Notes: generated by a model from the sequence alone, not told the origin. 64,000 bases of DNA from Paraglaciecola mesophila KMM 241 (GCF_000315015.1 NZ_BAEP01000029.1:1-64000), one strand, 5' to 3'; positions 19,460 to 29,691 are shown, counted from the first letter of the stretch. Translations and numbers: made by a program.

Positions 19460-20995
19460 ATGGGGCAATCGCAGAACACTAGTATGGAGCGTGAGGTTTC
19501 CGTAGAAGTTGGAGAGGAGTTAGTCTCCACTACAGATACGCAAGGTATTATTCAATATGTGAATGATCACTTTTGTCGTGTCTCAGGTTTTTCTCGCGCA
19601 GAGTTGATTGGTCAACATCACAACATAGTGCGACATCAAGATATGCCTAAAGCTGCATTTGCTGATATGTGGGCGAAACTCAAAGCGAAACAGGCGTGGC
19701 GTGGGGCTGTAAAAAACCGCTGTAATGGAGGTGGATATTATTGGGTCGATGCATTTGTTACGCCTGTTTTTGAGGAAGGTGAGCTTAAGGGATTCCAGTC
19801 AGTTAGAACGCGACTTAACGGGCCTTATAAAGCCAAAGCGCAGCAACTGTATGCCAAATTAAATAAGGGCGGGAACGCATTTAGCTGGTTCGACGATAAA
19901 TTAAAGGCCAAAGATATACTTTTCGCGTTACTTGCAATGGTATGCATAGCGTTGACTTTTGTATCACCGTTTTTCGCACTCTTACTTGTACCATTACCCT
20001 ACGTCATTTTTAAAGGTGAGTTATTACACGTACGACGACATGCAAAGGCAATTAGGGCGCAATATGACAGTGTTTCCCGGGCAATTTTTGCATCTAACGG
20101 AGTGGCAGGATTTAACGAATTTGCTTTAAGAATGCAAGAAGGAAAGGTGAATACAATTTTAGGGCGGGTGGTGGATAGTGCGGCCTCATTAGACACTGGT
20201 GTTACATCACTGCAGCAAGCGGTGACCAAAACTAAAAAAAGCGTAGAACAAGAGACATCAGAATTAACCCAGGTTGCTACAGCGGTAGAACAGATGGTGG
20301 CATCAATCAATGAAGTCACCCGTAACATTAGCAACACCTCAGAAAAAGTGACCAGTGTGCATCAAGATTGCCGTCAAGCAACAGATGCTATGTCAAACAC
20401 CATGACCAAAGTAGGGGCATTGGCCTCTGATGTGGCCAAATCTGCCGAATCAGCGGCTTCCTTGGCTGAAGAAGCCAACAGAATTAATGATGTTATGCAG
20501 GAGATCCAAGGGATTGCCGATCAGACCAATTTACTTGCATTAAATGCTGCCATAGAAGCAGCTAGAGCAGGGGAGCACGGTAGGGGCTTTTCAGTTGTAG
20601 CAGATGAAGTGCGTGCCCTGTCAAGTCGCACTCACGCTGCAACTACGCAAATTCAAACCTCTGTATCAGAAATACAAAGCACCTTGCTAAAGTGGTCCCA
20701 GACACTAGACGAGGGTAAAACCGCGGCGGAGTCATGCGTCGAAGAAACGAGTCAAACCCAGGGGTTAGTGAACAAGGTATATGATGATGTAAGTGATATT
20801 GCACAATCGGCAAGTCAAATGAGTGTTGCTGCAGCTCAACAAAGTTCAACTGCTGCCAGTATAAGTCTTAACATTTCTAACATCAGTGATGCCTCTAAAC
20901 TTAATCTTGAACAAGTGGAAAGGGTTGAAGAAGAAGCGCAGGGGATATCGGTTAGATCAAAGGCACTTGCGGCGATGGGCTTAGCATTTGGCTAA
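19460..20995 (+). CDS. PAS-domain methyl-accepting chemotaxis protein (Aer-like)
   Basis: The 511-residue receptor has an N-terminal PAS domain (about 20-120, with the segment [19 protein letters not shown] typical of Aer). A membrane anchor follows (about residues 150-185, two adjacent hydrophobic stretches) and then a cytoplasmic signalling domain, with the conserved hairpin tip [20 protein letters not shown] near residue 355. There is no large periplasmic domain, so it probably senses redox state or oxygen internally, as E. coli Aer does. AAGGAG lies just before the ATG. A FliA-like promoter upstream fits co-expression with flagella. The gene is convergent with a GGDEF-EAL gene. Confidence 0.9.
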   Translation: MGQSQNTSMEREVSVEVGEELVSTTDTQGIIQYVNDHFCRVSGFSRAELIGQHHNIVRHQDMPKAAFADMWAKLKAKQAWRGAVKNRCNGGGYYWVDAFVTPVFEEGELKGFQSVRTRLNGPYKAKAQQLYAKLNKGGNAFSWFDDKLKAKDILFALLAMVCIALTFVSPFFALLLVPLPYVIFKGELLHVRRHAKAIRAQYDSVSRAIFASNGVAGFNEFALRMQEGKVNTILGRVVDSAASLDTGVTSLQQAVTKTKKSVEQETSELTQVATAVEQMVASINEVTRNISNTSEKVTSVHQDCRQATDAMSNTMTKVGALASDVAKSAESAASLAEEANRINDVMQEIQGIADQTNLLALNAAIEAARAGEHGRGFSVVADEVRALSSRTHAATTQIQTSVSEIQSTLLKWSQTLDEGKTAAESCVEETSQTQGLVNKVYDDVSDIAQSASQMSVAAAQQSSTAASISLNISNISDASKLNLEQVERVEEEAQGISVRSKALAAMGLAFG

Positions 20996-21158
20996 TACAA
21001 CGCAAATCAGAAATTTGCTTACTGCTGATCGTTTGCAAAAGCAAGGGGTCAGCAAATAGCAAAAAGTCGCTGATGAAGAAATAATAAGCGGTATTATAGA
21101 TACATTGAGGTAACCAACCTTTTGCACCCGCGATGGCGTGTTGTTCGAGCATTAGACA

Positions 21159-23450
21159 CTACTGGTTGATTTTATTCTGCCGCTTTAATGGCAGCTTTAC
21201 GTTTGGCATCTGTGTCTTATCTATTAATTTTGCGATGCTTTGTCTGCTCATTGGTCTTGCGAAAGCGAAACCTTGAAAACTTTTACACCCCATTTCTAAT
21301 AGGCAGTCTACTTCTCGTAGGTCTTCAACTCCTTCAGCTAATACATCGATCTTAAACACCTTACACATGGCAACGATAGCTTCGACAACTTGTGCATTTT
21401 TAGCATCACTTTGGATATTAGTAATAAATTGGCGGTCTATTTTCACTCTCTGTACTGGGAAGTTAGTTAGTTTAGATAAGCCAGAGTAGCCCACACCAAA
21501 GTCATCTAAAGTGATACAGAATCCAAAGCTTGCTAAATACTGCACGGTGGCTATGGCATCGGGAATATTTTGAGTTTTGGCCGACTCAGTCAATTCAAGC
21601 TCGATGAAGTGAGGTTTAATATTCTGTTCAACAACACAATTAATGAGGTACTTTTTAAAATCGGCTTGATCTAGGTCGGGGCCCGAAATGTTAATCGCAA
21701 CAGGCACGATATCTAGCCCCTCATCTTCCCATTGCCTAATCTGTATGCATACATGGTTGACTAACCACCGGGTGAGTCGCAGCACTAAACCAGACTGCTC
21801 AGCGATAGGAATAAATACGCCTGGAGATACGCCACCAATGACGGGGGAATTCCACCTTAGCAGTGCTTCCATGCCAATGATGCTGCCATCGCCACGCACT
21901 TTAGGCTGGTAATCCACGTATAATTCGTCGTTCGATAGCGCTTCGTTAAGTAAAATACTGATTTCTTGATGTTCAATAAAACGCTGTTGGCTACCCATTT
22001 CATAATAATTGATAACGGCATCGTTATCTGTCACTGCATGCAGTGCGTTATTGATCAATCGGCTTACATCTTCGTTCACTGTATGGGTAGCGACACCTAC
22101 TTTGCAATCAACATGAATGGTTAATCCTTCAATCACCATGCTTCTAGGAAGCCCAGCAATTACTTGATTCATCGCACTTTTGATGACTGCATCATCCACA
22201 ATAGAAATGGCGAAGCCCAAACTGTGTCTATCTAATACCGCGATAACACTGCGCTCTCCCATTTGTTCACTTAGTAGCGTTGAAAGCCTTTTGAGGACTT
22301 TGGGAAGATATAAAAAACCATATTTTTGTTCGATAAAATGGGCATTGTTTATACGTATCGCACACAACGAAATAGCCGTGTTAAATTGCTCGGCGTTTGT
22401 CGATAATTTATTTTCTAACCATTGCCGGTTCGGCAAACCAATGTTCTCGTCATATAACCCCTGGCGTTGTCTTGCTTGGGTTTGTACCGCCAATGTTTTA
22501 TGGAGTAACGCTTTAGCACTTACGTCTTGGATCGTAATTAATGTATGCAGTTCATCATTTATCGATTGGGCACTTAATTCGAGCACTTTCATTTTCGCGC
22601 CCATCGTACGATTTACGACCATACTATCGTCCCGTTCAGATAATTCAGGGAAAATATAGTTTAAATGCTCTCCAATAAAATGCTTGGGTAGACTGCTCCG
22701 CAACAAAGACTTAGCAGAATCGTTGGCCTCAATAATCTTTCGGTTACTATCTATAATAATTTTAGCCGTTTGCGCATCCACGAAAAGAGCGTGGTATAGC
22801 TGATTTTGGCTGGTAAGCATCTGATTGCGCTCAATGTTATATTGGTTACCGCGTTTAGCGGCAATACTGGCTCTAGCGATCGCCAAGGGAATGCAAATAT
22901 TGGTAAAAACAAATAAGATGACATGTAGATAGTAATTGGCATGTTCTTGAACCGGAAAGGGAGTGAAATAATCAGCTAAAGAAATTTGGTTAATTAAGAT
23001 ATATAGGGGAGCAATGTTAAGAAAAATGCAAAATAAGCCAGCCCGCCATCCCAACAGGATAAATGCGACAAAAGGCGTTGAATACATGACGATAGGGCCG
23101 AGCATGGACAAGGTTTGATTGTTCTGAGTGGCGTTAAAACTGATTGCTGCCAATACAATTAGGCCGAGCAAACCATAAGAACTGATGTAAAAATGACGAC
23201 GTGAGATAAGTAACATGGCCGTCAATGCGACATAAAATGTCAAAGCCATTGGAATAACGTAGGCTATTTTTTCTATCACACTTTGCCAAGCGCTTTGAAT
23301 AACAAAAACAGAACACAAAAGCAAAATCGACACTAGCATGATGCGTAACGAGCTTATACGCCAAGCTTCAACTTGAGCCGAAGGGTGGTAGTCATCCTGT
23401 AGATAGAAATAATCTCTAAGTTGTAACTTAAGGTGAGCAATGAAAGACAT
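21159..23450 (-). CDS. Membrane GGDEF-EAL protein with degenerate GGDEF and intact EAL
   Basis: The roughly 763-residue protein has about six N-terminal membrane helices (about residues 30-205), a short PAS-like region, a GGDEF-fold domain (about 325-485) and an EAL domain (about 500-750). The cyclase signature is replaced by RHSLG, in a segment reading LDRHSLGFAI, so diguanylate-cyclase activity is unlikely. The EAL domain keeps MEALLRW, ELTES, DDFGVGYSG, KIDRQF and AEGVED, so it is probably an active c-di-GMP phosphodiesterase. ATG at 23450 has AGGA in front and is preferred to the codon at 23465. Confidence 0.88.
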   Translation of the reverse strand: MSFIAHLKLQLRDYFYLQDDYHPSAQVEAWRISSLRIMLVSILLLCSVFVIQSAWQSVIEKIAYVIPMALTFYVALTAMLLISRRHFYISSYGLLGLIVLAAISFNATQNNQTLSMLGPIVMYSTPFVAFILLGWRAGLFCIFLNIAPLYILINQISLADYFTPFPVQEHANYYLHVILFVFTNICIPLAIARASIAAKRGNQYNIERNQMLTSQNQLYHALFVDAQTAKIIIDSNRKIIEANDSAKSLLRSSLPKHFIGEHLNYIFPELSERDDSMVVNRTMGAKMKVLELSAQSINDELHTLITIQDVSAKALLHKTLAVQTQARQRQGLYDENIGLPNRQWLENKLSTNAEQFNTAISLCAIRINNAHFIEQKYGFLYLPKVLKRLSTLLSEQMGERSVIAVLDRHSLGFAISIVDDAVIKSAMNQVIAGLPRSMVIEGLTIHVDCKVGVATHTVNEDVSRLINNALHAVTDNDAVINYYEMGSQQRFIEHQEISILLNEALSNDELYVDYQPKVRGDGSIIGMEALLRWNSPVIGGVSPGVFIPIAEQSGLVLRLTRWLVNHVCIQIRQWEDEGLDIVPVAINISGPDLDQADFKKYLINCVVEQNIKPHFIELELTESAKTQNIPDAIATVQYLASFGFCITLDDFGVGYSGLSKLTNFPVQRVKIDRQFITNIQSDAKNAQVVEAIVAMCKVFKIDVLAEGVEDLREVDCLLEMGCKSFQGFAFARPMSRQSIAKLIDKTQMPNVKLPLKRQNKINQ

Positions 23451-23920
23451 ATAAATCCTGACCAACTATTCGTAGTACTTGGTTACAACACTGAATTTTG
23501 ACGCTATCTTACTGATAAAATGTTGTTTCTTATAGGTCGAAGGGTAAATAAAAAGCTCATTGGCAATACTCAATTGTAACAAAATGAAAATTCTGTAATG
23601 AGTTGTAATTATGCAGGTACTTAAGCTATTTACGTCTGGGGATCATGTTAATGTAAAAACATAATGTGCTCGAGTATTGCGTTTCTTTTAATTGCATCCA
23701 TAGACTTTCCCCTAGCTATTTGCTAACCCACCATTATTGATATAAGCATAGTCTGCTACATATATGTCAGTAGCCAATATTCGTGCGCTAACTAAAATAT
23801 TAACGTATGTTGATACGGCGAAAATATAGTCGCTTTGTGCGACTATCAATCACTTGAACGTTGTTCGCATTATTGTTCTTGCATTGGTCACTCAAGATAT
23901 ATAAAGTGCGCCACATCGGA
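23451..23920. other. Non-coding stretch before the tRNA array
   Basis: These 470 bases hold no convincing gene. The last part should contain the promoter of the first initiator tRNA. A TTGCAT at 23879-23884 and A/T-rich TATATAAA near 23898-23905 are present but not well spaced. The promoter block found before the other two tRNA copies is missing here. Confidence 0.5.
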
Positions 23921-23997
<77 letters not shown>

Positions 23998-24088
23998 ACC
24001 GATACTTCAATGTTATTTCGTACAATCTCATATAAAATCAAAATCAAAAAACAAATTCCCCCTCGGGCTCGCTTTTCATAGTCACGAA

Positions 24089-24121
24089 AGGTCGTAGGTT
24101 CAAATCCTGCTCCCGCAACCA
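24089..24121 (+). repeat. tRNA-fMet 3'-end fragment 1 (33 nt, perfect)
   Basis: These 33 bases are identical to the last 33 of the initiator tRNA (variable-loop end, whole T arm, 3' acceptor strand, CCA). No D arm or 5' acceptor strand precedes them. Instead a spacer with CTCGGGCTCGC and CATAGTCACGAAAGG leads in, and this spacer recurs before the other fragments. Confidence 0.9.
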
Positions 24122-24197
24122 ACCGATACGTCTAGTAAAATTTAAAAATTTAAAAAGCAAAAAAGTCGCCTTCGGGCTCGCTCTTCATAGTCACGAA

Positions 24198-24230
24198 AGG
24201 TCGTAGGTTCAAATCCTGCTTCCGCAACCA
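24198..24230 (+). repeat. tRNA-fMet 3'-end fragment 2 (one mismatch)
   Basis: Same 33-base tRNA 3' segment as fragment 1, with one change (GCTTCCGC for GCTCCCGC). It is preceded by the same conserved spacer and followed by the same ACCGATACTTC tail found after the full tRNA genes. Confidence 0.88.
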
Positions 24231-24266
24231 ACCGATACTTCAGTGTTATTTCGTACAATCTCATAT

Positions 24267-24332
24267 AAAATCAAAATCAAAATCAAAATCAAAATCAAAA
24301 TCAAAATCAAAATCAAAATCAAAATCAAATTC
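24267..24332 (+). repeat. Hexanucleotide microsatellite (AAAATC)11
   Basis: Eleven perfect AAAATC units lie in the spacer between tRNA 3' fragments. The equivalent spacer after the first tRNA has only about two units, and others carry AAAAGC or AAAATCC variants. The tract has therefore expanded or contracted between copies of the repeat. Confidence 0.9.
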
Positions 24333-24362
24333 GCCCTCGTGCTCGCTCTTCGTATCTGAGAA

Positions 24363-24395
24363 AGGTCGTAGGTTTAATCTTTGAGTTCGCAGCCA
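24363..24395 (+). repeat. Degenerate tRNA-fMet 3'-end fragment 3
   Basis: The first 14 bases match the tRNA (AGGTCGTAGGTTTA with one change). The rest keeps only the overall pattern, ending CGCAGCCA. It occupies the same position in unit 1 as the degenerate copies at the ends of units 2 and 3. Confidence 0.7.
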
Positions 24396-24640
24396 AATGG
24401 TATCTATTCATATTGCGTCAAACTTGCCATTAAATAGATTTCAACCCTTCATAGCTTGATTCATGTAGGTTTTAAAAATAAGGGAAATAGTGGAGGAGAT
24501 ACAAGCTCGTTGCGTTTCACTAACTGACGAGCGTTACATTATATTTCTCTATTAAATTGCTCGATACAAACACAAAATGTGCAAAAGAAGGGCAAAGTGC
24601 AGGATAAAGCAGCAGTCGCGCGTAATGTGTGAAACTTTCC

Positions 24641-24669
24641 TTGTAACGAGACCAAGGTCTCTATATATT
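24641..24669 (+). promoter_or_regulatory. Promoter of tRNA-fMet copy 2
   Basis: TTGTAA at 24641-24646 and TATATT at 24664-24669 are separated by 17 bp and lie 13 bp before the mature tRNA 5' end. An 86-bp block containing this promoter is almost identical before tRNA copy 3 (25312-25397). Confidence 0.75.
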
Positions 24670-24682
24670 GCATCACATCGGA

Positions 24683-24759
<77 letters not shown>

Positions 24760-24828
24760 ACCGATACTTCTAGTAAAATTCAAAAAGCAAAAAAAATCGC
24801 CCTCGGGCTCGCTCTTCATAGTCACGAA

Positions 24829-24861
24829 AGGTCGTAGGTTCAAATCCTGCTCCCGCAACCA
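24829..24861 (+). repeat. tRNA-fMet 3'-end fragment 4 (perfect)
   Basis: Identical to the last 33 bases of the initiator tRNA and preceded by the CTCGGGCTCGC...GTCACGAAAGG spacer. It is the first fragment of unit 2. Confidence 0.9.
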
Positions 24862-24964
24862 ACCGATACTTCAGTGTTATTTCGTACAATCTCATATTAA
24901 ATCAAAAGCAAAAGCAAAAGCAAAAAACAAATTCCACCTCGGACTCGCTCTTCATAGCTACGAA

Positions 24965-24997
24965 AGGTCGTAGGTTCACATCCCACTGCCGCAACCA
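24965..24997 (+). repeat. tRNA-fMet 3'-end fragment 5 (diverged)
   Basis: It matches the tRNA 3' end at about 29 of 33 bases. The changes cluster in the T loop and 3' T stem, and CCGCAACCA is kept. The preceding spacer carries AAAAGC repeats instead of AAAATC. Confidence 0.8.
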
Positions 24998-25074
24998 AGC
25001 AATAACTCTTCACACTTAGTCGAAATTCAAATTCCAAAACCACTCGCCCTCGGATTGGCTCTTGGTACCAACGA

Positions 25075-25107
25075 AAAGTAGAGGTTAAAATTTCGTGTCC
25101 CCAAAAC
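25075..25107 (+). repeat. Strongly degenerate tRNA 3'-end fragment 6
   Basis: It is recognisable by position and by the preceding spacer (CTCGGATTGGCTCTT...ACGAAAAG), with GTAGAGGTTAAAAT in place of the T arm. It ends unit 2 as fragment 3 ends unit 1, and the flanking GGTATCTACTCATAT block also matches unit 1 (near 24400). Confidence 0.5.
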
Positions 25108-25355
25108 GGTATCTACTCATATAGCGTCAAGCTTAACAACAAATAGATGGTGGCCTTTCATAGCCATCTCCCCGTATGGGTCTAAGGCGGAGGATGAAGT
25201 GAGTAGGGCTGCAAGCTCGATACTGACCACTAACTGACCTACGCTACACTATAGTTTGCTACTATACTAAAGTGAACGCCACAGTTGAAAAATGTTCGAA
25301 ATAAACACTAAGTGCGGGATAAAACAGCAGTCGCGCGTAATATGTGAAACTTTCC

Positions 25356-25384
25356 TTGTAACGCGCTAAAGGTCTCTATATATT
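25356..25384 (+). promoter_or_regulatory. Promoter of tRNA-fMet copy 3
   Basis: TTGTAA at 25356-25361 and TATATT at 25379-25384 are separated by 17 bp. It lies in the same duplicated block as the promoter of copy 2, with a few substitutions in the spacer. Confidence 0.75.
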
Positions 25385-25397
25385 GCACCACATCGGA

Positions 25398-25474
<77 letters not shown>

Positions 25475-25540
25475 ACCGATTCTTCAAGATTTACCTTCAA
25501 AAACTAATTCACCCTCAGGCTCGCTCTTCATAGTCACGAA

Positions 25541-25573
25541 AGGTCGTAGGTTCAAATCCTGCTCCCGCAACCA
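25541..25573 (+). repeat. tRNA-fMet 3'-end fragment 7 (perfect)
   Basis: Identical to the last 33 bases of the tRNA and preceded by the conserved spacer (CTCAGGCTCGCTCTTCATAG). It is the first fragment of unit 3. Confidence 0.9.
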
Positions 25574-25682
25574 ACCGATACTTCAGTGTTTTTTTGTGCA
25601 ACCTCATATAAAATAAAAATCCAAATAAAAATCCAAAGCAAAAAACAAATTCCCCCTCGTGCTCGCTTTTAGTTGCCGCGAA

Positions 25683-25715
25683 AAGTCGTAGGTCCACATG
25701 CTGACCTCGCAACCA
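25683..25715 (+). repeat. Degenerate tRNA-fMet 3'-end fragment 8
   Basis: It keeps AAGTCGTAGGT and CGCAACCA but differs through the T loop and stem. It is the last element of the array, 283 bp before the SMC-type gene. Confidence 0.7.
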
Positions 25716-25950
25716 AGTAATACCTTGAGTACAAATCTAAAATGAATACTTAAAAGCTAAAATCTCGCTTAGCTGAGCTACGCACGTTAACGCCTTTCAT
25801 GTTTCTCGGTGATAGGGCCACATGCCAGTAGGTGAATTGTTATCCGCACAATTTATGGTGCATGCTGTTTATAACCAAGCTTTTTGCATCCAGTCATATT
25901 CAAGGTGTTCAAGTCGCATAAATCTAGGTAAAATTTAGGGTTACGAAGTT

Positions 25951-25967
25951 AGCCAATGTATTTGGCT
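25951..25967. promoter_or_regulatory. Inverted repeat upstream of the Wadjet-like operon
   Basis: AGCCAA and TTGGCT form a perfect 6-bp inverted repeat with a 5-bp centre, 31 bp before the first ATG. It could be an operator or a leader hairpin. No clear -35/-10 pair could be placed around it. Confidence 0.3.
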
Positions 25968-25998
25968 TATGTTTTCTACCCCTGAGTAAAGGACGTCT

Positions 25999-28900
25999 AT
26001 GCCTGGGTTACACCGCATCATTCTTATTAATTGTCACCTTCCTGGTTTTGTTGAACTTGACGTGTCTGGTCACAGTAACATCTGTGGCACCAATGCTTCG
26101 GGTAAAACCACATTACAACGTTTGATCCCCGTCTTTTACGGCGAGCTGCCCAGTAAGGTGGTGCCCAAGACCCGTAAAAAATTCGATGAATTCTATTTAC
26201 CCCACGCCAATAGCTATTTAATTTACGAATATCAGCGCGAAGACGGTCAAGAATGTCAGGTGGTGTTAACGCGCAAAGGCAGTGATGGGGTGCAGTATCG
26301 TCTTATTGATGCACCTTATAAAAGCGAGCAAATTCTCGTTGAAATGGAAAACGGCGAAGCGCAAGCCATGCTACCAGAGCAATGGATTAAGCAGCTCAGG
26401 CAACTACAGATAGACTTCTCTCACAAAATCCAAGCCACCAGTGAATTTCGCGGCATTATTCAAAACGATGCCAGTGTGGGTGGAACAGGGCGTGAAAACA
26501 CCAAGTTAAGACAACTGGCCAGTCGATACAGCTTGGTGTCCAGTGCGCATCGTATACGCCATATGGAAAAGCTAGTCAGTGCGGTGCATGCCAAAGAAGG
26601 CAAGATGGATACCCTGCGTACCATGCTGGCGGCCATTTTTGAAGAAGATGGTTTGGTACAACCCACCACCACAGTGAAAAACACCAAAGCCCGTGAATGG
26701 ATAACCCAAATGCGCCAAACCATGCGTTTGCAAAGCATGCAGGGGGAGTACGAAAAAATTCAGGGGCAAACAGAGCAGCTCAATGTTATTGAACAGCAAT
26801 TGTTGTTACTAAAGCCGTTACTGGAACAAGATTTACAGCGCCTGACCACAGAAAAAGCCGATGGGCAGGAACAGAAAAATAGCTATAAAACCCAGCAGCG
26901 CAGCGAAAAAGATATCTTCGAGCAAGCAGAAGGCGAACTGAACAGCCGGCTCAGTGAAACCAACGAGCAATTATCCGCCAAATCGGCTCGTTTAGATCAC
27001 CTGCAGCAACAGTACGAAAAGTATCAAGACTCAGATATAGAGCAGCTGCAAAAAGACATGGATGCATTGCCCCTGACGCGGGAAGAGTACGAGCAAACGT
27101 TAGAGCAATACAACTTACTGATAGAGCAACACAAAGATCTGCAAAGCCAACTTGAGCAGCAGAAATTTAAGTTATCTGAGTCATTAGAGCGCCTATCTCG
27201 TAAGAATCAAGGGAGCGTGAAGGTCATCAGGCAACAAAAAGAAAATGTTCGCCAAACCCATCATGAAAAAGAAAGCGCCTTACGCAGCCAATTCGAGCAG
27301 CGTAAAGAGCAGCAAGGGGCAGAGTTTGAACAACAGCTGATGGACGTTGAGCGCAGTATTGTGCGCCAAGAGCACCAAGCGAAGCACGCTTCTGCCACAG
27401 ATGAAGAAATGGAAAATGGTGCCCTGGCCGATAAACGCTTAGAGCTAGCCCAGCGAGCGTGGCAACAAAGCTCTGGTGCTAAAAAGCAAGCTGAAGCTTT
27501 GCACCAGCAGTGCCAGCACAAACGTGATGAAGCTGACAAAACGTTACACAGAGCTCGTCTTGCGACCCGCCAAAGTAAAGATCATTTACAGCAATTGCAT
27601 AAGCAGCTTTCTCCTGAGCAAGACAGCCTGCGTCAATTTTTGCGTGACAATAAACCTGGGTGGGAGCAATCCATAGGGAAATTGATTGTTGAGCCTTTGC
27701 TTGACCGAAAAGATCTTTCCCCGAAGTTAGTAGATACCCCGCACGAGCAACATTTATTGGGTGTGCAATTAGACTCATCAGTGATTGACGCCCCTGCATA
27801 TGCACAAGATGAAACCGCGTTGCGCGTGGCGCTTGAGCAAGCAACCAAGCACCTATTGGCGGCTGAAAAAGAACAGAAAAGCGCTGAAGCAGAGCTCGAT
27901 CAGTTGCATCAAGAAGCTGAAATGCAGCGTGAAATGGTCGCAGAGCGCAATCGTGCCTTTGAGCAAGCTGAGCAAGAAGTCAGTTACGCCCAAAGTGCTA
28001 AGCAGCGCTATTCAGACGATCTTAAAATCGCGCTACAAAAACGCCGGCAACAAGCTCAAACGGCCCTTAACACGTTACTGCAAGAGAAAAAGCAAATCCT
28101 TGGGCAAAAAGCGGACGCCATTGCCTTACTTAAATCCGATTACGACGAGCAGTTACTTGAATTTAAATCGGGTTGGCAAGATGAAGTCGCTGTGCTTGAA
28201 GAGCAAATAGAAGTATTAGAACAGCAAGTTGAGCAGAAACGTCAGCAAAATAAAGACCAAATTAAACAGCTTGAAGAGGCGTTTAACCAAGAGCTTGCCA
28301 ATAAAGATATCGACCCAAATACCCTTAAGGCACTTAAACAAAAAACCGAAAGCTTAAAAAGCTTAATTCAAACGGTCACCAGCCGCCGCGAAGAGCTGAA
28401 CGAATATAAAGCATTTATGCAGTCAGATTGGCTCAAACAGCGCCCAATGCTACTTGAGCAAGAAGCCGAGCTGAAAGCGTCTGCACAGCAACTGACTCAG
28501 CAACAAAGTACGCTGCAACGCCAATACCAAAATAAACGTACTGAGTTAAGCCAAGCGTTGTCAGCCATTGAAAAACGCTTATCGGCCTGCAGTGCATTGA
28601 TCACCGAGATTGAGCCCATGGTGCGCCAATTGGCCAATATTGCTTTCTCTTTTAAAGCGAACGGAGAAAGCGATATTAATTTAGGCGATCAAGCCGAGCG
28701 TATTAGTCGCTGTACCGAGGCGCTTGAGAGTCGCAGCCGCGGTGAGAAAAAACTTAAAGAGGCTTTGTCAGAGTTTGAAGCCAACCTAGGTAAAGATGCA
28801 GGCAAAGACTTCTTAGATACCATGCTACAAGCCTTTAGCGTGCTTGATGAAGATGCCAACGTGCGTGACCGCCTGCCTATCTTGCAGCGTTTGTTGAGTA

Positions 28901-29691
28901 TTTTAGCCTCTCGTCAGCGCCAAATCGTTGAGCAAGGGGAAACCATAGGAGGGGATTTAAATAAATTCTTTACCGTGTTTAGCGATATTAATCGTAAGAT
29001 CTCACTGCAGAGTAAACGCCTAACCGACGAAGTATCAGATGACTTGACCCTAGATGGGATTGCCCGTTCAGAGGTTAAGATTATTTCGACAGTGGATGAA
29101 CTGAATTTCTGGACACCCCTTAAACGCTTTGCTGAGCAGTATGATAACTGGAATAAATCCGATGCCTTTTTGCCCAGTGAAACCTATCTAGACACCTTAG
29201 CCGATGTGGTTGAGGTGCTGCCAAATGATGCCAATTACAGCATTGAGTCATTGCTGCGCTTAGAGCTGCACCTAAATGAAGGCGGCTCAGATTTGGTGAT
29301 CAAAAATGACAGGCAATTACTGGAGTCATCCAGTCATGGTATGGCGTATTTAATTTTGTGTAAGTTCTTACTAGCCTTTACGCGCTTACTGAGAAACCAA
29401 GCGAATATCGATATCCACTGGCCGATCGATGAAATTGGTACGCTTGCCTATCACAACGTTGAAAAGCTGTTTGCTGCGTGCGACACCAATCACATCAACA
29501 TTTTAGGTGCGTTTCCTAACCCTGAGTCTGATGTATTGATGTTGTTTAAGCACAGATACTTAATTGATAAGCAGCGCCAGCGCCTTGAAAAAATTGAGCC
29601 TAAGCTCAGTCGTATCGCAGAGCGCTTACAACAAAATAGCCATACCAGTAACAATGCCAGCAATAATGAAAAACCACAGGTGACAGCATGA
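25999..29691 (+). CDS. SMC-like ATPase subunit of a Wadjet/MksBEFG-type system (JetC/MksB-like)
   Basis: The 1230-residue protein has an ABC-type head split between its two ends with long coiled coils between them. The N-terminal Walker A is GTNASGKTT (about residues 30-38). Near the C-terminus are the signature-like SSSHGMAYL (about 1110-1118) and Walker B ending Asp1144-Glu1145 (PIDEIGTL). The middle is rich in Gln, Glu, Lys and Leu, with a hinge-like break near residues 530-620. It would form the DNA-loop-extruding motor of a condensin-like complex. It overlaps the next gene by 4 bp and heads a four-gene operon of JetB-, JetA- and JetD-like proteins. RecN, SbcC and MukB are less likely given these partners. 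Confidence 0.8.
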   Translation: MPGLHRIILINCHLPGFVELDVSGHSNICGTNASGKTTLQRLIPVFYGELPSKVVPKTRKKFDEFYLPHANSYLIYEYQREDGQECQVVLTRKGSDGVQYRLIDAPYKSEQILVEMENGEAQAMLPEQWIKQLRQLQIDFSHKIQATSEFRGIIQNDASVGGTGRENTKLRQLASRYSLVSSAHRIRHMEKLVSAVHAKEGKMDTLRTMLAAIFEEDGLVQPTTTVKNTKAREWITQMRQTMRLQSMQGEYEKIQGQTEQLNVIEQQLLLLKPLLEQDLQRLTTEKADGQEQKNSYKTQQRSEKDIFEQAEGELNSRLSETNEQLSAKSARLDHLQQQYEKYQDSDIEQLQKDMDALPLTREEYEQTLEQYNLLIEQHKDLQSQLEQQKFKLSESLERLSRKNQGSVKVIRQQKENVRQTHHEKESALRSQFEQRKEQQGAEFEQQLMDVERSIVRQEHQAKHASATDEEMENGALADKRLELAQRAWQQSSGAKKQAEALHQQCQHKRDEADKTLHRARLATRQSKDHLQQLHKQLSPEQDSLRQFLRDNKPGWEQSIGKLIVEPLLDRKDLSPKLVDTPHEQHLLGVQLDSSVIDAPAYAQDETALRVALEQATKHLLAAEKEQKSAEAELDQLHQEAEMQREMVAERNRAFEQAEQEVSYAQSAKQRYSDDLKIALQKRRQQAQTALNTLLQEKKQILGQKADAIALLKSDYDEQLLEFKSGWQDEVAVLEEQIEVLEQQVEQKRQQNKDQIKQLEEAFNQELANKDIDPNTLKALKQKTESLKSLIQTVTSRREELNEYKAFMQSDWLKQRPMLLEQEAELKASAQQLTQQQSTLQRQYQNKRTELSQALSAIEKRLSACSALITEIEPMVRQLANIAFSFKANGESDINLGDQAERISRCTEALESRSRGEKKLKEALSEFEANLGKDAGKDFLDTMLQAFSVLDEDANVRDRLPILQRLLSILASRQRQIVEQGETIGGDLNKFFTVFSDINRKISLQSKRLTDEVSDDLTLDGIARSEVKIISTVDELNFWTPLKRFAEQYDNWNKSDAFLPSETYLDTLADVVEVLPNDANYSIESLLRLELHLNEGGSDLVIKNDRQLLESSSHGMAYLILCKFLLAFTRLLRNQANIDIHWPIDEIGTLAYHNVEKLFAACDTNHINILGAFPNPESDVLMLFKHRYLIDKQRQRLEKIEPKLSRIAERLQQNSHTSNNASNNEKPQVTA

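Noticed and set aside
25999-29691. SbcC, RecN or MukB identity for the SMC-like protein
   Set aside because: No SbcD partner or RecN length is seen, and the three coupled downstream genes fit JetB/JetA/JetD rather than MukEF or a repair operon.
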